From: DASUBV01 sp036510065
GTDB lineage: Bacteria > Actinomycetota > Actinomycetes > Streptosporangiales > Streptosporangiaceae
Direction of reading: 5' to 3'
Assembly (NCBI GenBank): GCA_036510065.1
Contig: DATCEO010000198.1
Location: 1 to 64,000, forward strand
Length of the DNA: 64,000 nucleotides
Position 1 is the stretch's first letter. Every line of letters starts with the position of its first letter. This document shows, piece after piece, positions 16,724-23,982 of the stretch. The translations under genes were made by a program, and so were the position numbers. Under the pieces are notes generated by a model. The model had not been told where the DNA came from. It saw only the letters and a list, made by a program, of their open reading frames with translations, and did no database searches.

Positions 16724-17640
16724 GGGCGACCCCCGTCGGCGAGCCAGTCCAGGTAGCGCCGCACGCCCGCGGCGAACGGCGTCACCGGAGCCCAGTCCAG
16801 CAGTTCCTTGGCCAGCCGGGCGGACACGGCGATGCCCTGGTAGTCGGCGGCGCGGGCCGGGATGTGCTCGATCGGCACCGGGCGGACCAGCTCGCACACC
16901 GTGTCGGCGATCTCGCGGACCGAGACGGGCTCGCCACCCTCCAGCGCGAGCGTCTGGTCGACGGCCGCCGCCTCCAGGGCCCGGACGTGGGCGTCAGCGA
17001 TGTCCTCGACGTAGACATAGTTGCGCTGCTGCTCGCCGGTACCCGCGATTTTGATGGGCTGGCCCTCCTGCGCGGCCTTGACGAACCGCGCCACGACCAG
17101 CGCGTCGCGCATCCGCGGGCCGTACGGAATGCCGTACCGCAGGATCGTGAAGTGCTGGCCGTACATGTCCCGGTAGCTGTGCACGAGCATCTCCGCGGCC
17201 AGCTTCGTCGCGACGTAGACGTGGCCGGCGCTGCGCACGTCGACGGGAGCCGCCTCGGTGCGCTCAGCCCCCTCGCTTTCGCCGACCGTCGCCCCGTAGA
17301 CCCACACCGTGCTGGCCAGCAGGACCCGGTCCACGGCGCCGAGCCGGGCCGCGTCCAGCACGCGCGCGGTGCCCTCGACGTTCAGCCGGACGGCCCGCAC
17401 CGGGTCCGCGGCCACGTCGTTGACATCGGCGGCCCCGGCCAGGTGGAAAATGGCCCGGCAGCCGGCCACCGCGGCGCGCAGCGCCGCCTCGTCGAACAGG
17501 TCAGCATCCCGGTAGTCGGCGGCCGGATTACGCCAGCCTCCGGCCACGTCGATGACCACCACGTCGTGCCCGGCCCGGACCAGCTGATCCACGACGTGGG
17601 AGCCGATAAAACCGCAGCCTCCCGTTACCGCTACGCGCAT
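16720..17640 (-). CDS. NAD-dependent epimerase/dehydratase (extended SDR)
   Basis: 306-residue sugar-nucleotide enzyme. Rossmann motif VTGGCGFIGSHVVDQL at the N-terminus, acidic NAD-ribose contact in VVVIDVAG, catalytic YVATK (YxxxK) near residue 145 with upstream Ser in LLASTVWVYG, and the substrate-binding region RYGIPYGPRM. GTGEQQRNYVYVEDIADAHV is typical of UDP/dTDP-hexose epimerases and dehydratases. ATG 17640 follows a strong ribosome-binding site (TAGGAAGG) 10 bases after the aminotransferase stop. Which nucleotide sugar it uses cannot be told from sequence. Confidence 0.9.
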   Translation of the reverse strand: MRVAVTGGCGFIGSHVVDQLVRAGHDVVVIDVAGGWRNPAADYRDADLFDEAALRAAVAGCRAIFHLAGAADVNDVAADPVRAVRLNVEGTARVLDAARLGAVDRVLLASTVWVYGATVGESEGAERTEAAPVDVRSAGHVYVATKLAAEMLVHSYRDMYGQHFTILRYGIPYGPRMRDALVVARFVKAAQEGQPIKIAGTGEQQRNYVYVEDIADAHVRALEAAAVDQTLALEGGEPVSVREIADTVCELVRPVPIEHIPARAADYQGIAVSARLAKELLDWAPVTPFAAGVRRYLDWLADGGRP

Positions 17641-17650
17641 GGGTGCCTTC

Positions 17651-18853
17651 CTACCCGGTCATGGCGCTGTAGACCGTCGTCACCGCGGCCAGTACCTGTT
17701 CGACCTCGTCATCGGTCATGTCCGAGTGCACGGGCAGGCAGACGTGCCGGGCGCACATGTCCTCCGCCACCGGCAGCTGCGGCCCGGCGAACTGCGCGAA
17801 CACCGGCTGCTGGTGCAGGGGAACGTCGTAGACCTCCCCCGCCAGCCGAACCTCGCGCAGGTCGGCGAGCTCCTTCTTGAACCGCGCCCGATCACAGCCC
17901 GGCGGCAGCACCACGATGTACTTGTAGAAGTTGCTGCGGCACCCGGCCGGCTCGGCCAGCGGGTCCAGGCCGGCCAGGCCGGCCAGCGCCTGGCCGTAGC
18001 GGGCCGCCACCGCGCGGCGCCGCTCGATCGAGCCGGCCATCCGCCGCAGGTGAACCAGGCCGGTGACCGCGCTCAGCTCGCTCATCCGCCAGGCATAGCC
18101 ATGCCGGACGTGATGGTTGGCACTGAAGCTTCCCTTGCCCTGGTCACGGTAGATCCGCGCCTCATCGGCCAGGGCCCGCGAGCCGGTGACGATCATGCCG
18201 CCCTCGCCGGACGTCACGACCTTGGTCGGGTAGAACGAGAAGGCGCCGGCGCTCCCGAACGACCCGGCGAACCGGCCCTCCCAGGTAGCCCCGTGCGCGT
18301 GCGCCGCGTCCTCGACCAGGACGATCTCGCGCTCGGCGCAGATCCGGCGCAGCTCGTCGACTGCGGGCGTGATCAGGCCGCCGATGTGCACCAGGACCAC
18401 CGCGGCGGTCTGCGGCGTCAGGGCCGCCATCAGCGTCTGCGGGCTCAGCGCGAAGGTAGCCGGGTCGATGTCGGCGAAAACCAGGCGGCCTCCGGCGGCG
18501 AGCGCGGCCGCGGCGGTGGCGTAGAAGGTGTTGGCCGGGACGATGACATCCCGGCCGGCCACCCCGGCACAGCGCAACGCTATCTCCAGCGCCGCCGTAC
18601 CACTGGACACGGCCACCGTGTGCGGAGCATCAGTGCCCTGATCACCCGCACCGGAATGGGCGGCGCCAAATGCCGCCTCGAATTGGCGGGTGTAGGGACC
18701 AAGCGTGAGAATTCCGCTGCTCAGAATCTCCTCGACGGCCACGGCGATCTCGGCGCGATCAGCGGCGGGAAAGACGACTCGCGCTGCTTGTACTCCCAAT
18801 CGGATACCCCTCGGAGTCGGGCTGACATCGCGCATCAGCCGTTTCTCTAACAT
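17651..18853 (-). CDS. DegT/DnrJ/EryC1/StrS-family sugar aminotransferase
   Basis: 400-residue PLP enzyme that aminates keto-sugar nucleotides. PLP region: VAVSSGTAALEIAL binds phosphate, VEDAAHAHGATW carries the family Asp, and the Schiff-base Lys is in FSFYPTKVVTSGEGG. GYAWRMSELSAVTGLVHLRRM matches the conserved dimer segment. ATG 18853 is used here; ATG 18835 is an alternative. If 18853 is right, codon 2 is TTA, the rare leucine codon read by the bldA tRNA in streptomycetes. With the epimerase and glycosyltransferase it forms an amino-sugar-glycan operon divergent from a polysaccharide deacetylase. Confidence 0.92.
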   Translation of the reverse strand: MLEKRLMRDVSPTPRGIRLGVQAARVVFPAADRAEIAVAVEEILSSGILTLGPYTRQFEAAFGAAHSGAGDQGTDAPHTVAVSSGTAALEIALRCAGVAGRDVIVPANTFYATAAAALAAGGRLVFADIDPATFALSPQTLMAALTPQTAAVVLVHIGGLITPAVDELRRICAEREIVLVEDAAHAHGATWEGRFAGSFGSAGAFSFYPTKVVTSGEGGMIVTGSRALADEARIYRDQGKGSFSANHHVRHGYAWRMSELSAVTGLVHLRRMAGSIERRRAVAARYGQALAGLAGLDPLAEPAGCRSNFYKYIVVLPPGCDRARFKKELADLREVRLAGEVYDVPLHQQPVFAQFAGPQLPVAEDMCARHVCLPVHSDMTDDEVEQVLAAVTTVYSAMTG

Positions 18854-19027
18854 AACCGGCCTGGGCCCGCGTGGTCATCCCGGCGCCGGCCGACTCAATC
18901 ACGCCCAGTCACATGTTCCCGGGCACGGCTGGTGAATGCCGCCTTGCGGGCCGCGTGTCACGCGGGTAACCGGTCGGCCCGCCAAGGCGCCCCGTTCCGG
19001 AATCGATGCGCGATACTCAGTAGGCTG

Positions 19028-19933
19028 ATGGCGACAAAGTCGCTTCTGGCCGCCGCGGGATCGGGCTGCGGGATCGGGGTGTCTGCTATCAGGACGGGCC
19101 GCGCTCTCCGGGGCCGCAGTGTCCGCGGCCCGGCTGTCCGTGGGAGCACTGTCACGGGTCTGGCGGTCGGGGGGCTGGCGGTCGGGGGGCTGGCCGTCGC
19201 GGGCCTGGCGGTGGCGCAGGCCGGCCCGGGCATCACCGGGCTGGGACCGGTGCGCCGGTTGTTGTTTCCGCGCCTGGCCGGGGAAGGCGACCCGGGACAC
19301 GTGGCCCTCACCTTCGACGACGGCCCAGACCCCGGCGCCACCCCGGAGTTCGCCGCCGTCCTGGCCGAGCGGCAGGTGACCGCCACATTCTTCCTACTGG
19401 GCGAGATGGTGGCGCGCACGCCAACCCTGGCCGCCGATATCGCGGCCGCCGGGCACGAGATCGGCGTCCACGGCTGGGAGCACCGGTACCTGCCGTGGCG
19501 CGGGCCACGGGCCACGGCCGATGACCTCAGCCGCGCCACCGAGCTGATCGCCAGCGTCACCGGCACCCGGCCGCGACTGCTGCGGCCCCCTTACGGTGTC
19601 CTCAGCGGCTCGGCCCTGATCGCGGCCAGGAATCTCGGTCTGACCCCGGTGCTGTGGGGCACCTGGGGCCGGGAATGGACCCCCGGCGCCACCCCGGCCT
19701 CGGTCTACGCTCAGCTCAGCGCCCGCCTGCACGGCGGGGTCACGGTCTTGCTGCACGATTCCGATTGCACCTCGCCCCCGGGCTCCTGGCGGGCTGCCCT
19801 GGGGGCACTGCCGCTGCTGCTCGACGAATGCGACCGGCGAGGCCTGGCCGTCGGGCCCCTCGGCGAGCATGGCCCTGAGTACGTCAGTGGTTCAGATTGG
19901 ACTTACCAGGACCAGCCCAGGCCGAACCACTGA
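19028..19933 (+). CDS. Polysaccharide deacetylase (NodB/CE4 family)
   Basis: About 301 residues from ATG 19028; a GTG at 18932 would add 32 poorly conserved residues. NodB motifs: VALTFDDGPDPGATPEFAAVL (motif 1, catalytic and metal Asp), HEIGVHGWEHRYLPW (motif 2, metal His pair), RLLRPPYGVLSGSAL (motif 3), VTVLLHDSDC (motif 5). The N-terminal anchor region contains a pentapeptide-periodic GLAVG/GLAVA stretch encoded by a 15-bp array. It removes acetyl groups from an exported glycan or peptidoglycan outside the membrane. Its last 18 codons recur as a decayed copy near 52.95 kb. Confidence 0.88.
   Translation: MATKSLLAAAGSGCGIGVSAIRTGRALRGRSVRGPAVRGSTVTGLAVGGLAVGGLAVAGLAVAQAGPGITGLGPVRRLLFPRLAGEGDPGHVALTFDDGPDPGATPEFAAVLAERQVTATFFLLGEMVARTPTLAADIAAAGHEIGVHGWEHRYLPWRGPRATADDLSRATELIASVTGTRPRLLRPPYGVLSGSALIAARNLGLTPVLWGTWGREWTPGATPASVYAQLSARLHGGVTVLLHDSDCTSPPGSWRAALGALPLLLDECDRRGLAVGPLGEHGPEYVSGSDWTYQDQPRPNH
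19157..19216. repeat. 15-bp tandem array in the deacetylase N-terminus
   Basis: Four units (19157, 19172, 19187, 19202) such as GGGCTGGCGGTCGGG encode GLAVG-GLAVG-GLAVA-GLAVA. More degenerate five-residue periodicity extends upstream (RGRSV, RGPAV, RGSTV), so the original array may have been about eight units. Confidence 0.85.
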
Positions 19934-19939
19934 TGAAAT
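19882..19939. repeat. 58-bp segment shared with 52944-53001
   Basis: This stretch, covering the last codons and stop of the deacetylase, aligns without gaps to 52944-53001 at about 80 percent identity by eye, including GACCAGCCCA and CCGAACCAC plus GATGAAAT after the stop. Confidence 0.8.
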
Positions 19940-19949
19940 CCCTGGGCCG

Positions 19950-20417
19950 TCAGGCCCGCGCGCGGCGGGGACGACCGACGGAGCCGACCAGGCCGGTCAG
20001 GCCATAGGCCGCGGCGCCGTGCCACAGGCCGGTGAAGACCGAGCCGGCGATCCCGCCGCTGTCGATCATCGACAGGACGAACACCACGATGGCGCAGGCC
20101 AGACCGGGGAAGGCCGCGAACCGCCAGGGGTTGCGCTGAGCCCACTGCAGCGCCCGGCTGGGACGCGACCGCAGCAGGGAGCCGGCGCCCGCGACGGCGA
20201 AGAAGGCCACCGTGCCCATCGCCAGCGGGCTGCTGATGGCCAGGTGCAGGGCCATGAGGTGCAGCACGAAGTCGCCGCCGGCGGTGACCACACCCGCCGC
20301 GCCGGCGAGCGCCCAGGGCGCCTCGGACAGGACCGAACCGGAGACAGCAAGCTCCTCGCGGCGACTCATGCTCTGCTCAGCTGGAGCTTGCTCGTGGTGA
20401 CGGGTTGGCGCCGACAT
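19950..20417 (-). CDS. Putative multi-span membrane protein, operator-controlled
   Basis: About 155 residues from ATG 20417, chosen because GGGGAG precedes it; an open frame extends to 20510 but would translate the operator region. Not recognised. After a polar N-terminus rich in His, Gln and Glu come four hydrophobic stretches (WALAGAAGVVTAGGDFVL, LAMGTVAFFAVAGAGSLL, FAAFPGLACAIVVFVLSM, GAAAYGLTGLVGSVG). Two copies of AAGATATATCT lie 38-76 bases upstream of the start, which implies tight control by a dimeric repressor. Function unknown; no partner gene for the repressor is visible beside it. Confidence 0.6.
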   Translation of the reverse strand: MSAPTRHHEQAPAEQSMSRREELAVSGSVLSEAPWALAGAAGVVTAGGDFVLHLMALHLAISSPLAMGTVAFFAVAGAGSLLRSRPSRALQWAQRNPWRFAAFPGLACAIVVFVLSMIDSGGIAGSVFTGLWHGAAAYGLTGLVGSVGRPRRARA

Positions 20418-20454
20418 CTTGACTCCCCAAGGGTTTCGCGGTTCGACGTACGTC

Positions 20455-20493
20455 AAGATATATCTCTTGTCTCGGCCTGACAAGATATATCTT
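20455..20493 (-). promoter_or_regulatory. Double AAGATATATCTT operator
   Basis: Palindromic AAGATATATCTC (20455-20466) and perfect AAGATATATCTT (20482-20493), start to start 27 bases, lie just upstream of the gene starting at 20417. Flanking TCAAG/TGACAAG extends the similarity. AT-rich dyads of this kind in high-GC genomes are typical of PadR-type repressors; the assignment is inference. Confidence 0.7.
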
Positions 20494-20562
20494 CTTAACG
20501 GATGGTCCAATCTCGGCCGCCCCCGGCTCCCGGGCTGCTGAACCGAGGACCCGCCCCCGGGC

Positions 20563-20591
20563 TTGTGACATGCGCCACACGAGGCTATCCA
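20563..20591 (+). promoter_or_regulatory. Probable promoter of the HtrA-type protease gene
   Basis: TTGTGA (20563-20568), exactly 17 bases, TATCCA (20586-20591). An inverted repeat GCTGGGA/TCCCAGC (20630-20636 and 20646-20652) lies in the leader before the ATG at 20741 and could be an operator or RNA hairpin. Confidence 0.5.
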
Positions 20592-20740
20592 CAGAGGACG
20601 TTCAGCTAACCCCCGGGTCGCTGGAGTTTGCTGGGAGAGCTAGTTTCCCAGCGCGTGGCTCGCCGGGCCAGGGGTAGGGACAGTTGGCTAGGGGCAGCGG
20701 CGAATTGAACCTAGGCTGGCACTGGGCAGAGGTGGTGGAC

Positions 20741-22615
20741 ATGCAGGACGAGCAGAGCGGCGGCGACCAGCAGCCGGGAAACGACGGCTCCTGGCCGACG
20801 CCCGCCAGCGGCCGCGACCCGGAGGTTACCGCAGGCAGTGCTGGCCCGGGCAGTGCCGCCCAGGGCAGTGCCGGTGCAGGTCAAGCCGAGGCCGACAGCG
20901 CCGCTGCCCCTGCCTCAGCGGCGGCTGGCAATGCGGCGCCGCCGGGGCCGGGCAGCGCCGATAACACGATTCCCGTCCGCCCAGGCGACAGCTCCCCGGG
21001 GCCTTACGGGTTCGGGGCACCGGATCAGCCCGGCGGATACGGGCAGCCGCCCGCCGGATACGCAGCGCCCGGCGGCTACGGTCAGCCCGGACAACCGGGC
21101 GGGTATCCGCAAGGCGGTCCCGCTTACGGTCAGTCCGGTGACTACGGATACGGCTACGGCGGCCAGCCCGGCGCGTACTCTCCGTCCGGTGCGGCCGGCG
21201 GCTACGGCCAGCCCGGATACGGGCCGCCGCCCGGTTACGGCCAGCCCGGCGGCTACGGCCAGCCCGGCGGTTACGGCCAGCCCGGCGGCTACGGGCCGGG
21301 CGGCGACTACATCCAGCAGGACCCGCAGCCGCGGCGCAGGCTCACGGGCGTGGTCGCCTACATCGCCGTCGCGGCCGTGGCCGCGGCGGCGGGCGCCGGC
21401 ACGGTCCTGCTCGCCGACCACTTCGGCCAGCATTCGGGGCAGGCTTCCGCCAGCGCGCCGAGCAGCCCGTTCGGGTCGGGCGGCCTCGGCCAGCCCAATC
21501 CCAGCCAGAGCCCGAGCTCCCAGGTCAGTAGTGCCACCGAGCAATCGGTGATCAAGGCGGTCCAGCCCGGGCTGGTGGACATCACCAGCAGCCTGCAGTA
21601 TCAGGGCGGCACGGCCGCCGCGACCGGCATGGTGATCAGCCACTCTGGCCTCGTGCTGACCAACAACCATGTCATCAACGGGACCACCGGGCTGACCGTG
21701 AAGGTCGTCACCACCGGCCAGCGCTACGCGGCGAAGTTCCTCGGCTATGACAAGGCCGACGACGTGGCCGTGCTCCAGCTGCAGAACGCCTCGGGCCTGC
21801 GGACGGTCCCGATCGGCGACTCCTCGAAGGTCAGGGTCGGGGATGGCGTGGTCGCGCTCGGCAACGCGGGCGGAACCGGCCAGACCACCACGGTCACGGG
21901 CGGCATTACCGGGCTGAACCAGACCATCACGGCCAGCGACAACGGCAGCGGCGCCAGCGAGCGGCTCACCGACATGCTGCGCACCAACGCCAGCATCGTG
22001 CCCGGTGACTCCGGCGGTCCGCTGGCCAGCACCGGCGGCAAGGTCATCGGGATGGACACCGCCGCCGCTACCGGAACCTTCGGGACCGGCGGCCAGGGCC
22101 AGCAGGACGTCGGCTTTGCCATCCCGATCAACCGGGCGCTGCGCATCGCGCACCAGATCATCAGCGGGCAATCCAGCGGGTCTATCCAGCTCGGCTCGGG
22201 CGGGTTCCTGGGCGTCCTGGTCCCCGCTGACAAGGCCAGCTTGACCGCTGACCCGCGTCAGCAGCGGAAGCTGCAGATCCAGGGCGAGAGCAACGGCACG
22301 GGAGCCGGAGTCCCGCGAGCGGGGAAGGCCTGCATCCCCAGCGACCTGGAGGCCGGAGTTCCGGCCGCGGTGGCCCCGGTGAGCTCGGGCGCGCTGGTGC
22401 TCGGCGAGCTCTGCGGGACGCCCGCCGAGACGGCGGGCCTGAGTCCCGGGGACGTCATCACCTCGGTGAACGGCAAGGCGGTCACGACGCCGGCCTCACT
22501 GACGGCCATCATGAAGGACCTCCGGCCCGGCAGCAAGGTCACCGTGACCTGGGTCTCCGTGTCGGGCGCCCACCAGACGGCCACGATGACGCTGAGCACG
22601 GCGCCGCCCCAGTAA
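20741..22615 (+). CDS. HtrA/DegP-like trypsin-type serine protease with PDZ domain
   Basis: 624 residues from ATG 20741 (AGAGGTGG upstream). Order: cytoplasmic disordered N-terminus of about 200 residues rich in Gly, Tyr, Gln and Pro with GYGQPG repeats; one membrane helix (GVVAYIAVAAVAAAAGAGTVLLA); S1C protease domain with catalytic His in VLTNNHVING, Asp in DKADDVAVLQL and Ser in PGDSGGPLAS; C-terminal PDZ domain (AGLSPGDVITSVNGKAVTTPASL) interrupted by a Cys-containing insert (RAGKACIPSD, LCGTPAET). It acts outside the membrane in envelope protein quality control. The 3' end including the stop is duplicated in tandem. Confidence 0.92.
   Translation: MQDEQSGGDQQPGNDGSWPTPASGRDPEVTAGSAGPGSAAQGSAGAGQAEADSAAAPASAAAGNAAPPGPGSADNTIPVRPGDSSPGPYGFGAPDQPGGYGQPPAGYAAPGGYGQPGQPGGYPQGGPAYGQSGDYGYGYGGQPGAYSPSGAAGGYGQPGYGPPPGYGQPGGYGQPGGYGQPGGYGPGGDYIQQDPQPRRRLTGVVAYIAVAAVAAAAGAGTVLLADHFGQHSGQASASAPSSPFGSGGLGQPNPSQSPSSQVSSATEQSVIKAVQPGLVDITSSLQYQGGTAAATGMVISHSGLVLTNNHVINGTTGLTVKVVTTGQRYAAKFLGYDKADDVAVLQLQNASGLRTVPIGDSSKVRVGDGVVALGNAGGTGQTTTVTGGITGLNQTITASDNGSGASERLTDMLRTNASIVPGDSGGPLASTGGKVIGMDTAAATGTFGTGGQGQQDVGFAIPINRALRIAHQIISGQSSGSIQLGSGGFLGVLVPADKASLTADPRQQRKLQIQGESNGTGAGVPRAGKACIPSDLEAGVPAAVAPVSSGALVLGELCGTPAETAGLSPGDVITSVNGKAVTTPASLTAIMKDLRPGSKVTVTWVSVSGAHQTATMTLSTAPPQ
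20834..20878. repeat. 15-bp tandem array in the protease N-terminus
   Basis: Three units begin with GGCAGTG at 20834, 20849 and 20864 and encode GSAGP-GSAAQ-GSAGA. It is separate from the 18-bp GGYGQPG array further downstream. Confidence 0.8.
21233..21286. repeat. 18-bp tandem array encoding GYGQPG
   Basis: Three near-identical units of GGYTACGGCCAGCCCGGC (21233, 21251, 21269) followed by a partial fourth. It encodes the Gly/Tyr/Gln/Pro-rich cytoplasmic segment of the protease; such segments are common in actinobacterial membrane proteins. Confidence 0.85.
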
Positions 22616-22640
22616 GCATGGCGCCGCCCCAGTAAGACAG
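22601..22640. repeat. 20-bp tandem duplication of the protease gene's 3' end
   Basis: GCGCCGCCCCAGTAAG occurs at 22601 and again at 22621, with four further bases per 20-base unit. Each copy carries the TAA stop (PPQ-stop), so the duplication lies across the gene end without altering the protein. Confidence 0.9.
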
Positions 22641-22656
22641 CAGCGGCAGTAAGTTG

Positions 22657-22692
22657 AGCAGCCGCCCCGGCCGACAGGCGGGGGCGGCTGCT
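22657..22692. terminator. Strong bidirectional hairpin terminator
   Basis: AGCAGCCGCCCC and GGGGCGGCTGCT form a perfect 12-bp stem around a 12-base loop between converging genes (stops at 22615 plus and 22724 minus). There is no U-tract, as is usual in high-GC actinobacteria. Confidence 0.8.
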
Positions 22693-22723
22693 GGCGCTGC
22701 AGCGCCGGTCACACCACGCGGCG

Positions 22724-22945
22724 TCAGGTCAGGTCGAACTCGCCGTCCTGGACGCCAGCCGCGAACGCGCGCCACTCCTCGGGCGTGAAGATCAGCACGG
22801 GGCCGTCCGGCTGGCGGCTGTCTCGCATGGCGATCACCTGGTCGCTGCCCTCCTTGGTGCCCGGCACGATCGCGACCTCCACGCTCGCCTCGTCGGTCAC
22901 GTCGCTGGCGGACGCCTTACGCCAGACGGCGCCGGTCAGGTCCAT
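22724..22945 (-). CDS. DUF397-domain protein
   Basis: 73 residues from ATG 22945, with a G-rich ribosome-binding site (AAAGGGGG). The whole protein is one DUF397 domain: MDLTGAVWRKASASD at the start, AIVPGTKEGSDQVIAMRDSRQPDGPVL in the middle and FTPEEWRAFAAGVQDGEFDL at the end. DUF397 proteins are small actinomycete proteins usually paired with an XRE-family regulator as a BldB-like or toxin-antitoxin-like module. No XRE gene is adjacent here, so this is an orphan copy. An open frame continues upstream to 23128 but overlaps the next gene and has no DUF397 content. Confidence 0.85.
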   Translation of the reverse strand: MDLTGAVWRKASASDVTDEASVEVAIVPGTKEGSDQVIAMRDSRQPDGPVLIFTPEEWRAFAAGVQDGEFDLT

Positions 22946-23019
22946 CCGCGCGTTCCCCCTTTCCGGTCGGCTGGGATAACACGGGACTGGTCGGCTCCTA
23001 GTATCTCCGCGCGGCCCCG

Positions 23020-23961
23020 TTACCGGGCGGCTGGCCGGAAAGTCGACAGCGTGACCGACACCGTCACCGGCATCACGCCAGGCAGCCGACGGATCCGGCC
23101 GGCCAGGGTGGCGGGATCGGCGTGCCACGCGGTCGGCCCCATGGCCACGACGGCGGCGATATCCCGGTGATCCAGTCGCAGCGCCGTGGCGTACTCGCGG
23201 CGGCCTGCGAGCTCAAAATGAGGGCTGAGCGTGCTCGTCAGCCGCTCGTCCTTGCGCGGATCGACCCTCAGCAGCTCCAGCGGCCCGACCAGCTCGCCGA
23301 GGTGGCCGGCGTTCGGGGTGACGACAAGGAGGCGGCCGGAGGGCTGCAGGATGCGGCCCAGCTCGGCCCCGTTGCGCGGCGCGAACACGTTGAGCACCAC
23401 CGCCGCGGCGTGATCAGCGACCGGCAGGCGGCGCCAGGCGTCGGCCCCGACGGCGCCGATCCGGTCATGGGCGCGGGCGGCCCGGCGCAGGGCGAACTTC
23501 GAGGCGTCCAGCGCCAGCCCGGCCCAGCCGGGCATCTGGTCCAGCGCGGCCGCGAGGTAGTACCCCGGCCCGGCGCCGACGTCCACGACGTAGCCGGCCG
23601 CCGCCCTGTCCCCCGCAGCAACACCCGCGCCCGTCACACCCGCTGGCAAGCCCTCCGGAATAACGGCAGCGGCGGCGCGGGCGATCTCGCCGGCTAGCCC
23701 CGCGTAGTGACCGGCAGCCAGGAAATCGGCCCGGGCCGCCACCATCGCGGCCGAGTCGCCCTGGGCCCCCCGGCCGCCGGGCGGCAGCAGGCTGACGTAA
23801 CCCTGCCGGGCGATATCGAACGCATGGCCGCCCGTGCCGGCCAGCGCCGTGCCGGCCAGCGCCGTGCCGGCCAGCACCGTGCAGGCCAGCACCGGCCCGG
23901 CCCGGGTCAGGGCCGCGCCGCAGCGCGGGCAGGCCAGGGCGCCGATGACGTCGTCCAGCAC
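23020..23961 (-). CDS. RlmA-type 23S rRNA (guanine-N1) methyltransferase, repeat-expanded zinc finger
   Basis: 313 residues, GTG start at 23961. N-terminal zinc finger: LACPRCGAALTR then a third Cys (VLACTV) and His in GGHAFDIARQGYVSLLP, the usual RlmA/TlrB layout, but 18 residues instead of about 3 separate the third Cys and the His because of a 15-bp array encoding TALAG repeats. GDSAAMVAARADFLAAGHY is family-specific. SAM-binding Rossmann motif: VVDVGAGPGYYLAAAL; later VVLNVFAPRNGAELGRIL. It would methylate a guanine in 23S rRNA hairpin 35 (G745/G748 type). Whether zinc binding survives the insertion is uncertain. Confidence 0.85.
   Translation of the reverse strand: MLDDVIGALACPRCGAALTRAGPVLACTVLAGTALAGTALAGTGGHAFDIARQGYVSLLPPGGRGAQGDSAAMVAARADFLAAGHYAGLAGEIARAAAAVIPEGLPAGVTGAGVAAGDRAAAGYVVDVGAGPGYYLAAALDQMPGWAGLALDASKFALRRAARAHDRIGAVGADAWRRLPVADHAAAVVLNVFAPRNGAELGRILQPSGRLLVVTPNAGHLGELVGPLELLRVDPRKDERLTSTLSPHFELAGRREYATALRLDHRDIAAVVAMGPTAWHADPATLAGRIRRLPGVMPVTVSVTLSTFRPAAR
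23834..23893. repeat. 15-bp tandem array inside the methyltransferase zinc finger
   Basis: Four units: GTGCCGGCCAGCGCC at 23834 and 23849, GTGCCGGCCAGCACC at 23864, GTGCAGGCCAGCACC at 23879. It is read on the minus strand as TVLAG-TALAG-TALAG-TG between the third Cys and the His of the zinc site. Confidence 0.95.
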
Positions 23962-23982
23962 CCCTGGCTCCGGCGCCGCGGC

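Noticed and set aside
16724..16897. N-terminal extension of the GT28-like glycosyltransferase
   Set aside because: It overlaps the epimerase gene, is Arg/Gly/Pro-rich and lacks family similarity; GTG 16723 overlaps the epimerase stop as expected for coupling.
20586..20594. DnaA-box-like TATCCACA
   Set aside because: A single copy with no cluster, AT-rich unwinding element or replication genes nearby; it overlaps a good -10 element.
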